The position numbers were made by a program, and so were the translations under genes. A DNA stretch of 64,000 nt from an uncultured Thermoanaerobaculia bacterium (GTDB taxonomy: Bacteria > Acidobacteriota > Thermoanaerobaculia > Multivoradales > Multivoraceae): assembly GCA_951812325.1 (NCBI GenBank), contig OX638294.1:3572859-3636858 (forward strand). Reading direction: 5' to 3'. Position 1 is the stretch's first letter. Each line of letters begins with the position of its first letter. A model generated the notes under the pieces. The model worked only from the letters and a program-made list of their open reading frames with translations, had not been told where the DNA came from and did not search any database. Shown one piece after another: positions 50,971-57,593 of the stretch.

Positions 50971-52344
50971 CTACAGCCCTATCGACCGATTGGTCTCTTC
51001 CAGAAAGAACCGCCGATAGCCGGGCGGGGCGTCCAGAACGTTCCCCGCCTCGTCGATCCGCAGGGAGTGAATGCGGACCTCCAACTCGCCACGCTCGAAG
51101 AACAGGAGCGAGACGTCATCGGGTTTCAGACCGGTGGTTCCATCCCGGACGTCCATGCGCACACGGTCGATCAGATGGTCGCCGTGAGTTTCGACGATCA
51201 ACTGCCTGCGCTTCGAAGCCACGGTGCAGAAGAGCGAACCGAGCGCCGCCTGGGCACTCGGATGGAGGTGGACCTCGGGCTGCTGCAGAAGGAACATGCT
51301 CGGTGCGTCCGAACGGAGAAGCTCCGCGATTACGGGAAGCACCTGGCTGACGCCGTACCCGACATCGGTCAGATTGCGCCAGGGGCCCTTGAGTCGCACG
51401 CTTCCAGACTTGCGGACCTGTATCTGGAAGGGCTCGCTGCTCGTCTTCCCGAGACGCCTGACACGCATCTCGTCGAAGAGGCCGGAAGACCGCCCGAACT
51501 CCTCGAGGGCTTGATGCAGCGCCTCCCAGGTCCGCCGGCTTCGATGCGCCATGTCGGCCAGGTACATGGGGACAGCCTCGCCCTCCGGATCCCGGGTCAA
51601 CCGCGACGGATCGTAGGTGCGGCGCGGCCTGGAGCGGACGGGAGCGCTGGCGTAGGGGCGGCCGGGAGATCCATGACGAAGCGGGGCCAGGCGCTGGAGG
51701 TGCTGGAGACGCTGGAGGCGCCGCCGATCTTCCGCCGACGGAACATCCGGGCCGTCCAGGCAAGTCCAGTCGTTGGTTGAGCCGCCGGCGCCGCCACTGC
51801 CATCCCTCAGCAGGCCTCTCGCAAGGAACTGCCAGGGAATCACGATCCGGCGCTCTTCGAGCTGGAGGTTCCGCGCGAGGTACGGCTCAAGCTTGAGGGA
51901 CCAGCGACCTTGCGCCGTGCCGACGCGCATCTCCGCCGACTGCAGGTCGAGCTCGATGAAGTCGTCGCGCCGGCTGATTCGTCTCCAGGCGAGCGTGGGC
52001 TGGTTGCGATCCCGCGTGAACTTGAAGTCGAAAGAACAGTCCCGAACGCTCCTCGACGAGCCGGCGCGCGACGAGGCCGCGGTGAAGCCGGCCTTGAACC
52101 TGGTCGCGCGGCTTCCACGGGCCCCCCTGTGATGGGCGATCTCGTCGAAGCTGCCGAGATCGTAGGGGGCTTTCTTGAAGTCAGGCAATTCCTGCCGATA
52201 GCCAAGATCCCAGAGGGCGCGAATCAACGCCAGAAGAGAGGTCTTTCCGGTGCTGTTCTCGCCGACGAGCAGGGTCAGCGGCGCCAGACGCGCTGTCTGC
52301 CGATCGCGGAAGCAACGGAAGTCCTGGATTCTGATCTCGTTCAC
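50971..52344 (-). CDS. Solitary AAA family ATPase (OLD/RecF-like, AAA_15/21)
   Basis: This 457-residue protein begins EIRIQDFRCFRDRQTARLAPLTLLVGENSTGKTSLL, with Walker A at residues 28-36. It ends with the ABC-type half site SMFLLQQPEVHLHPSAQ, in which the Walker B acid context is QQPE instead of the common EEPE, and ETHGDHLIDRVRMDV. Such ATPases occur in phage-defence systems (OLD, Gabija, Septu, retron effectors), usually with a nuclease partner. None is adjacent and no TOPRIM domain is seen. GTG 52344 is chosen; ATG 52365 is possible. Confidence 0.82.
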   Translation of the reverse strand: MNEIRIQDFRCFRDRQTARLAPLTLLVGENSTGKTSLLALIRALWDLGYRQELPDFKKAPYDLGSFDEIAHHRGARGSRATRFKAGFTAASSRAGSSRSVRDCSFDFKFTRDRNQPTLAWRRISRRDDFIELDLQSAEMRVGTAQGRWSLKLEPYLARNLQLEERRIVIPWQFLARGLLRDGSGGAGGSTNDWTCLDGPDVPSAEDRRRLQRLQHLQRLAPLRHGSPGRPYASAPVRSRPRRTYDPSRLTRDPEGEAVPMYLADMAHRSRRTWEALHQALEEFGRSSGLFDEMRVRRLGKTSSEPFQIQVRKSGSVRLKGPWRNLTDVGYGVSQVLPVIAELLRSDAPSMFLLQQPEVHLHPSAQAALGSLFCTVASKRRQLIVETHGDHLIDRVRMDVRDGTTGLKPDDVSLLFFERGELEVRIHSLRIDEAGNVLDAPPGYRRFFLEETNRSIGL

Positions 52345-52365
52345 GTCAGGCCCCCTAAGCTGCAC

Positions 52366-52796
52366 GACCGCCGGTCAGGCGCCTTCCGGGAGTGCTGTGG
52401 ACCTCTCCGATGATAGCTCGGCTCGCCCCACAGCTCTGCGACGGCCGCGGCGCCGCCCTCGCCGGCCCAGAGAAACGTCTCGTGCCGCGGCGCTGGGCCG
52501 ACGAGCACCGGGCTCTCTGGACTCACTGCACTCCGCTCGCTCCGGTTGGGTGTCGGTTTCTGTGAGGTCGGCGGCCGTTGCTCGCTCCGAGCCACTTGGG
52601 AGCGGACCCTCGGACCTCCGGCCCGGCTGGCGGTCGTCGGCCCCCGGCCAGTACGGTAGCGGCCTCTTCCGGCACCGACGTCCAGCGCGCCAGCGTCGGC
52701 GGCGGCATGCTTGAAGTGCGGCGTTTGGGCGGGAGCTTCGGACTCCGACGTTTGTTCCACCCAGGTAGAGAGTCTTTGCCCTGCCGCCGCCGGCAG
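52366..52796. other. Gap with one doubtful small open frame
   Basis: The gap between the AAA ATPase and manA contains a minus-strand frame (52341-52760, 139 codons) ending PVLVGPAPRHETFLWAGEGG..., whose last third looks protein-like but matches no family I recognise. The first part is Arg/Pro-rich. It may be the remnant of a gene or noise. The stretch 52600-52700 is rich in inverted GGCCGG-type sequence. Confidence 0.3.
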
Positions 52797-54308
52797 TCAG
52801 TTGTTTGACGTCGTCAGAGCGAGTGTTCCCGGGCCGGTTGCGGTGACGGCTCTGGCGGCTGCTGGCAGGAGGACGGCCTGGCCTGGACGCAGTGTTTCGG
52901 TACCCAAGGAGTTGCGGACCTCGATTTCTCCTTCAAGTGCGAGGGTGATTCGGGCGCGCCCCTGGTGCTTGAGGGGCGCCTCCGCAGTGCCGTCGATCTG
53001 CAGGACGTCCAGGCGGAAGTCCTCGACCGGCGGCTGGAAACAGGTCCGTGTGCCCCAGGGGTGTTCGTCGACTCGGGGCGCCAGCGGGGCGCCGGCGGAG
53101 GCTTCGTAGACGAGAATGTCGAGCAGCTCTCCGGCGTCGACGCGTTTGGAGGTCAGGCCGAGGCGAAGGACGTTGTCGGAGTTGGCCATGACCTCGATCG
53201 CGGAGCCTTCCAGGTAGCTGTGCGGAACGCCGGGCCCGGTGAACAGGGCCTGGCCGGGTTCGAGGTGTACCAGGCGGAGGAAGAGCGGTGCTGCGACCAG
53301 GGGGTCGTCCGGGTGGTGCGTGGCGATGCGAACGATCCAGTGCATCGCGTCCCGGCAGTCGGCGTCGCCCTCGGTCGAGGCACGATGGGCTGCCTCGACG
53401 GCGGCGCCGGCGAGATCGGTTCCGGTGTGGCGTCGGAGCGCTTCGAGCAGGGCGCGGTAGGCGGCGGCGCCTTCGGATTCGAGGCGGCGGACGGTCGACT
53501 CGAGTTGCTCGAGGCCGAGGGCGGCGAGGAGTCGGGCTGCCTCGGACGGTGGCCGGAAGCCGGACAGGGCGGAGAAGGGCGTCAGGGCGTAGAGCAGTTC
53601 GGGCTTGTGGTTCGGGTCGCGGTAGGTGCGGTTCGCGTCGCTCACGGGCGCGGCGCCCCTGGTTTCCCCACCCTTTCCCCAGGCCCCTGCCCTGCCCTGC
53701 CCTGCCAAGGGGCTTGAGGAGCCTTCAACGCCCCCGCTTGCGACTGGCACGCTTGCGAAACCGCGCCTGGCCTGCTCGCGGTCGGGGTGGGCCTGGATCG
53801 ACAGGGGCCTGGCGGCGGAGAGGATCTTGGTCAGAAACGGCAGGGCGTCGGCGCTTGCGCCGGGGCCGAGCACCTCGCTCCGGCGCTCGGCGATGAGCCG
53901 GTCTAGGGGTACCGGACGGCCGGCGTCGCCCGGCCCGTTGGCAGAACCGGCTTCGAGCACGACGCCGGCCGGAGCGTCGGCGTGGGCGCCGAACCAGAGT
54001 TCGGCTTCCGGCCGGCCGGTGGGTTCGCGGCCACAGAGGAGAGGAATGAAGTCGCGCGTTCCCCAGTCGTAGTGACGCACCCGCGGAATGAGCCGCAGGG
54101 GGCGATCGAGCGGCGCTTCCCTCGCCCTCTCCGCGGGCCAGTCCCGCGGACCCTCTCGGCGACGTGGGCGCCGACCTCGTTCCGCCGCGCCCTGCCCTCG
54201 GCCTTCAACGGCGGCGTCCTGGCCACCTCGGCGACCTGGGCGCCGACCTCGTTCCGTCGCGCCTCTCCCCGTCTTCTCCGCGGGCCCATCCCGCGGCCCC
54301 GCGGTCAC
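52797..54308 (-). CDS. manA: Mannose-6-phosphate isomerase, class I
   Basis: This 503-residue protein has the type I phosphomannose isomerase core: RVRHYDWGTRDFIPLL, AELWFGAHADAPAGV, FLTKILSAARPLSIQAHPDREQA (zinc ligands), YRDPNHKPELLYALTPFSALSGF and HSYLEGSAIEVMANSDNVLRLGL. It interconverts mannose-6-P and fructose-6-P. GTG 54308 overlaps the upstream stop (GTGA). Residues ~4-70 are a repeat-rich Arg/Gly extension (two 24-residue units) not found in the family. A ~35-residue Gly/Ser-rich insertion follows HPDREQARRGFA. The core motifs are intact, so activity is plausible. Confidence 0.88.
   Translation of the reverse strand: MTAGPRDGPAEKTGRGATERGRRPGRRGGQDAAVEGRGQGAAERGRRPRRREGPRDWPAERAREAPLDRPLRLIPRVRHYDWGTRDFIPLLCGREPTGRPEAELWFGAHADAPAGVVLEAGSANGPGDAGRPVPLDRLIAERRSEVLGPGASADALPFLTKILSAARPLSIQAHPDREQARRGFASVPVASGGVEGSSSPLAGQGRAGAWGKGGETRGAAPVSDANRTYRDPNHKPELLYALTPFSALSGFRPPSEAARLLAALGLEQLESTVRRLESEGAAAYRALLEALRRHTGTDLAGAAVEAAHRASTEGDADCRDAMHWIVRIATHHPDDPLVAAPLFLRLVHLEPGQALFTGPGVPHSYLEGSAIEVMANSDNVLRLGLTSKRVDAGELLDILVYEASAGAPLAPRVDEHPWGTRTCFQPPVEDFRLDVLQIDGTAEAPLKHQGRARITLALEGEIEVRNSLGTETLRPGQAVLLPAAARAVTATGPGTLALTTSNN
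54156..54299. repeat. 72-bp tandem module at the 5' end of manA
   Basis: TCGGCGAC(G/C)TGGGCGCCGACC plus TCGTTCCG starts at 54156 and 54228, spacing 72 bp (24 codons, in frame). The pair is bracketed by CTCCGCGGGCC-type blocks at about 54129 and 54276. It encodes the N-terminal GRRPxRREG-like repeats of the predicted ManA. Confidence 0.82.
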
Positions 54309-54955
54309 TGTGGCCTCGTTTCGGCCCACGCCAGCGCTTCGTCCGCGGTGTCGACATCCTCGAGCGGCACGTCCGTTTCGAGGTCCACTTCGATCACGTG
54401 CTCCGCCAGTTCCCGGAGCAGGCGACGGGCCCCCTCGTCGCCCCGGAGGCGCCTCAGGTGGTCGAACCACGAGCTGCCGAAGGTGACCGGGGCGCCGCGC
54501 CGATCGCGGTACGAGGGCACGACGATCGAATCGGGCCCGTCGAACCCGCCGAGCAACCGGTCGATGGTTGCAGCGTCGAGCCCGGGCTGGTCGACGGGCA
54601 GGAACATGGCGCCCTCGGCGCGGTCCGACACGCCGGCCAGGCCGCAGCGGACCGAGCCGCTCTGACCCGCCGCGTAGGCGGAGTTGTGGGCCATCCGGAG
54701 GTCGAGGTCGGCCACTTCCTCCCGTACCTGCCGTTCCGCGTGGCCGGTGACCAGGATGACCTCCGCGAGGCCGGACGCGAGCGCCTCCCGGCAGATACGC
54801 CGGACGAGGGTCTCGCCGCCGATCCGGTAGAGCTGCTTCGGTCTTGTCGCACCGGCGACGTTCTTCGCGGGAACGTGCGCATTCTCCCCGCATGCGGCCT
54901 CGAACCGGGTCGAAAGGCCGGCCGCGAGGACGACACCGGAAACCCGGCCGGTCAT
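54305..54955 (-). CDS. MocA/MobA-like nucleotidyltransferase
   Basis: This 216-residue protein has the NTP-transferase start VSGVVLAAGLSTRF, RPKQLYRIGGETLVRRI, VILVTGHAERQVREEV and PVDQPGLDAATIDRLL (metal-binding Asp). MocA adds CMP to molybdopterin for the xanthine-dehydrogenase type cofactor, matching the adjacent XdhC genes. In the family the first two motifs join as LAAGxSxRMGxxKQ. Here about 19 extra residues (EAACGENAHVPAKN...) split the signature. ATG 54955 is used; the upstream part of the frame is repeat DNA. Confidence 0.85.
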   Translation of the reverse strand: MTGRVSGVVLAAGLSTRFEAACGENAHVPAKNVAGATRPKQLYRIGGETLVRRICREALASGLAEVILVTGHAERQVREEVADLDLRMAHNSAYAAGQSGSVRCGLAGVSDRAEGAMFLPVDQPGLDAATIDRLLGGFDGPDSIVVPSYRDRRGAPVTFGSSWFDHLRRLRGDEGARRLLRELAEHVIEVDLETDVPLEDVDTADEALAWAETRPQ

Positions 54956-55022
54956 CGCCTGCCGGAGCGTTTGAGCGGAGCGCGGTCGAGCGGCTTGCCG
55001 ACCACACCGGAAACAGGGCCGG

Positions 55023-55895
55023 TCATCGTTCACCGCCTGGCAACCGGCCGCTTCGTACCGCGACGAGCTCGGCGGCGCTCGCAGGGCCGGCGCGACGGCC
55101 GCGGTCGCCGGCCTCGCTGCCGCTTCGTACCGCGACGAGTTCGGCGGCGCTCGCAAGGCCGGCGCTACGGCCGCGGTCGCCGGCCTCGCTGCCGCTTCGT
55201 ACCGCGACGAGTTCGGCGGCGATCGCAAGGGCAATCTCCTCCGGCTTTCGGCCGCCGAGGTCGAGGCCGATCGGTGCGTGGATGCGGTCGATCAGCTCCG
55301 GGGTCAGGCCGGCTTCGCGAAGTGCCGCGACCCGCTTCGCGTGGGTGCGCGAGGAGCCCAGAGCGCCGACGTAGCGGACTCCCGCCTCAAGCGCGACCTC
55401 AAGCGCCGGGTTGTCGAGCTTCTCGTCGTGAGTGAGGAAGACGCAGAACGTGTTGTCGTGCAGCCTGGTCCGGGCCAGGTACTCGGCCGGCCACTCGACA
55501 ACCAGTTCGTCGGTGTGGGGAAAGCGCTCGGCGGTGGCGAAGGCGGAGCGCGCGTCGACGACCACGGTGCGGAATCCGAGCTGGCGGGCGAAGTGGACCA
55601 GGTGGATCGCGACGTGGACCGCCCCGACGATGAACAGCTGCGGCAGGGGCTCGAAGTTCTCGACGAACACCTCCGTGCCGTCGATCTCGAGGAGGCCCGT
55701 GGCCGGGAGATCCTGACCCGTTGCCAGAGTCGTGGCGGCCCGATCAAGGTCCGGGGAGCGCAGCGTTCCTTCGCTTCGTCCGTCGTGCCATACGAGGAGG
55801 CGCGCACCGAGCGCGTCGTCGTCGGCTCGGGTGAACGCGACCAGCCGCTCGCCGGCCAGCAGGGACCTGCGCAGGGACTCGAACCGGGAACTCAT
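55023..55895 (-). CDS. XdhC/CoxF family protein (XdhC C-terminal Rossmann domain)
   Basis: This 290-residue protein has FIVGAVHVAIHLVHFARQLGFRTVVVDAR (Rossmann Gly pattern), VEWPAEYL, VFLTHDEKLDNPALEVAL, and VGALGSSRTHAKRVAALREAGL plus LDRIHAPIGLDLGGRKPEEIALAIAAE-type sequence, all XdhC hallmarks. XdhC inserts sulfurated molybdenum cofactor into xanthine-dehydrogenase-like enzymes. The last ~60 residues are two and a half copies of a 24-residue repeat (AAELVAVRSGSEAGDRGR...), encoded by a 72-bp tandem array. No xanthine dehydrogenase subunits are in the window. Confidence 0.88.
   Translation of the reverse strand: MSSRFESLRRSLLAGERLVAFTRADDDALGARLLVWHDGRSEGTLRSPDLDRAATTLATGQDLPATGLLEIDGTEVFVENFEPLPQLFIVGAVHVAIHLVHFARQLGFRTVVVDARSAFATAERFPHTDELVVEWPAEYLARTRLHDNTFCVFLTHDEKLDNPALEVALEAGVRYVGALGSSRTHAKRVAALREAGLTPELIDRIHAPIGLDLGGRKPEEIALAIAAELVAVRSGSEAGDRGRSAGLASAAELVAVRSGSEAGDRGRRAGPASAAELVAVRSGRLPGGER
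55049..55232. repeat. 72-bp tandem repeat at the 3' end of the xdhC-like gene
   Basis: Units starting CGCTTCGTACCGCGACGAG begin at 55049, 55121 and 55193, exactly 72 bp apart, with only a few mismatches; the third is partial. The array is in frame and supplies the C-terminal repeats of the XdhC-like protein. The most upstream unit is the genuine conserved end AIAAELVAV, suggesting outward duplication from the gene end. Confidence 0.93.
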
Positions 55896-55914
55896 CGGCG
55901 GCAGCCGGGCGGCC

Positions 55915-56253
55915 TCAAGCGTCGAGGCGCTCGACCAGGACTTCGACTTCGCCGCCGCAGGTGAGCCCGACGGACCACGCCTGCTCGTCGGAGATGCCGT
56001 AGAGGAGCCGTTTCGGCAGGCCGTCTTCCAGCACCGACCGGGCCTCCTGGATCACCGCGCCTTCGATGCAGCCGCCGCTGACCGAGCCGCTGATGCCGCC
56101 CGCGTCGGAGACGGCCATCTTCGAACCCAGTGGCCGGGGCGAGGAGCCAACGGTGCGGATCACGGTGGCGACGGCGACCTTGCGGCCATCGGCACGCCAG
56201 CGATCCACGTCGGGGAGGATGTCCAGCACGGCCGCGATTGTACCGGCGAGCAC
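55915..56253 (-). CDS. XdhC/CoxI N-terminal-domain protein
   Basis: This is about 112 residues from GTG 56253; GTG 56229 is an alternative giving 104. It consists of the XdhC_CoxI domain: WRADGRKVAVATVIRTVGSSPRPLGSKMAVSDAGGISGSVSGGCIEGAVIQEA. In many bacteria this domain and the Rossmann domain form one XdhC protein; here they are two adjacent genes. It is transcribed with the xdhC-like gene and the MocA-like gene, a molybdenum-hydroxylase maturation set. It is divergent from the lipoprotein gene at 56365. Confidence 0.85.
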   Translation of the reverse strand: MLAGTIAAVLDILPDVDRWRADGRKVAVATVIRTVGSSPRPLGSKMAVSDAGGISGSVSGGCIEGAVIQEARSVLEDGLPKRLLYGISDEQAWSVGLTCGGEVEVLVERLDA

Positions 56254-56270
56254 CCGGCTGCGGGCTATAG

Positions 56271-56378
56271 TGATTTCAGGAGGTAGCTGACGATGACGAT
56301 GCCGCCAAGAGGTGGTCACGGCACACGGCAGCCGCGAGACAGTGACTTCAGGAGGTAGTTGACGATGACGATGCGGCA
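56271..56378. repeat. Duplicated ribosome-binding/start region
   Basis: About 37 bp (GTGA(T/C)TTCAGGAGGTAG(C/T)TGACGATGACGATG and following) occur at 56271-56307 and again at 56341-56378, a 70-bp spacing. Each copy carries AGGAGG and ATGACGATG. The second copy starts the lipoprotein gene; the first starts a 21-codon leader frame. Confidence 0.9.
56293..56358 (+). CDS. Possible 21-residue leader peptide created by start-region duplication
   Basis: ATG 56293 follows an AGGAGG at good distance. The frame begins MTMPPRGG, ends SDFRR and stops at TAG 56356-56358, which overlaps the Shine-Dalgarno sequence of the next gene. It could be translated and could influence initiation of the lipoprotein, or be a harmless by-product of the duplication. 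No conservation can be judged from one sequence. Confidence 0.4.
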   Translation: MTMPPRGGHGTRQPRDSDFRR

Positions 56379-57150
56379 GCCTTGGACCCGGGTGGTTGTA
56401 GCGGCCGTGGGGCTGTCGGCGGTGTTTCTGGCCGGTTGTACCCCGCGCGTGGGCGAGCAAGCGGTGGAGGTCGAGCCCGAGCCCGAGCCCGAGCCGGCGC
56501 CGGTGACCGCCCGCAGCCAGCCCGGCACGGGCATGGGACTCTATGAACCGGAGCAGCACGAGCTCTACGACGGCCGGTTCGTGATCACCGGCACGAACGT
56601 CCACCAGGTCGGCAGCCTGAACGACGAATCGCCCTGGGACCACATGGGCGACGACGCCGGCAACGTGGCCCCGGTAGGCGGCGAGATCACGATCGATGTC
56701 GACGAGATCGCGAACACCGGCACGTTCCGCGCCGAGCTGCAGCTCCCCGAAGGCAATTACGTCGTGGAACTCGACCGCTTCCACGAGTTCTCGCCCTGCC
56801 AGGACGGGGGCATCGCGGCCTACCTGTTCGAGCATGGCGATGCCGGCTGCGGCGACTCGAACTGGCCGAAGAGCCTGCTCTACGTCGCCGGTTGGGGCTA
56901 CGGCCGCGGCGCGCTGAACGGCGAAGAGTTGTACAGCGACTACCAGATCCACTTCATGGTCACCCAGGGCATGCGCGACCGCGAGACCCTGCAGGTGCAA
57001 CTCCAGCCGTCCGACGGCCCGGCCGGGGCCGTGAACCCGGCGGCCCAGCAACTGGACTTCTACATCCGCAGCCCCGAGAACAACGACGCGAACCACCCCA
57101 ACCGCGAAGTCTTCGACCACTTCTTCGCGATGGCGGTGACCTGGCAGTAG
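56365..57150 (+). CDS. Predicted lipoprotein of unknown function
   Basis: This 261-residue protein starts at ATG 56365 (AGGAGG 56350-56355). It has a lipoprotein signal peptide (VVVAAVGLSAVFLAGC), then a Glu-Pro dipeptide tract (VEPEPEPEPAP) likely to act as a spacer. The mature domain has EITIDVDEIANTGTFRAELQLPEGNYVVELDRF and ends FDHFFAMAVTWQ; it looks like a beta-rich, possibly immunoglobulin-like fold. No family is recognised. The first two codons are repeated (MTMTM) from the duplicated start region. Confidence 0.72.
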   Translation: MTMRQPWTRVVVAAVGLSAVFLAGCTPRVGEQAVEVEPEPEPEPAPVTARSQPGTGMGLYEPEQHELYDGRFVITGTNVHQVGSLNDESPWDHMGDDAGNVAPVGGEITIDVDEIANTGTFRAELQLPEGNYVVELDRFHEFSPCQDGGIAAYLFEHGDAGCGDSNWPKSLLYVAGWGYGRGALNGEELYSDYQIHFMVTQGMRDRETLQVQLQPSDGPAGAVNPAAQQLDFYIRSPENNDANHPNREVFDHFFAMAVTWQ

Positions 57151-57234
57151 CGGGCTCGCGTCGGCTGGAGCGGCGGCGAGTCGGCGGCGTTTTCACCCGT
57201 CGGGCCGGCTGGCGGACTGTCGGTCCACACCGGG

Positions 57235-57530
57235 ACCAGAATCCACCCGCCAAAGGTACAGGTGCGCCGGCCTTGCCATCCGTGCGCCCGTCGCGGGCGC
57301 ACGGCAGGACCATTTCCAAAGTCCAGCGCACCACGCTGGGCGCGGGCGGGATGCCTTCATTGCCGAGGGTCGAGAGCCGTGCCGGTGCGGAGTTGCCGAT
57401 TCCCGAGTGGTTTCTTCACATCGGTCACCGACGTTCCCGACCTTGCAACGGCCCGTCACGGGCGCACCGACTGGTTCGCGGGTGGACGCGGGTCCGCGCC
57501 GCCCGGGTTCTGGCCGGCATTTGCTCCGGC
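57235..57530. repeat. Multi-hairpin dispersed repeat copy R7, split by MITE copy E
   Basis: The left part (57235-57304) runs from CCAGAATCCACCCGCCAAAG through GGTACAGGTGCGCCGG to CGTGCGCCCG-TCG-CGGGCGCACGG. The right part (57459-57530) resumes with CGGGCGCACCGACTGGTTCGCGGGTGG and ends TTCTGGCCGGCATT. The MITE lies exactly in the first hairpin. The gap 57151-57593 contains only these repeats. Confidence 0.85.
57305..57458. mobile_element. MITE-like element, copy E (nested in R7)
   Basis: This ~154-bp element starts CAGGACCATTTCCAAAGTCC and ends near CCTTGCAACGGCCCG. The flanking sequences CGGGCGCACGG (57294-57304) and CGGGCGCACCG (57459-57469) match 10/11, consistent with an 11-bp duplication of repeat R7. 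The exact right end is blurred by the palindromic target. Confidence 0.82.
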
Positions 57531-57593
57531 CTGCACACTTGTCGGTCCGAGGCGAAGCCTCGCCAGGCGGCTGTCTGAGAGAATCCGGCGCTG

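Noticed and set aside
52341-52760. 139-codon minus-strand frame next to the AAA ATPase
   Set aside because: Mostly low-complexity Arg/Pro/Gly and no family recognised; only the last third looks protein-like, which is not enough to call a gene.
56359-56364. TTG start of the lipoprotein two codons before the ATG
   Set aside because: ATG 56365 has better spacing to AGGAGG; the TTG is only 3 nt from it.
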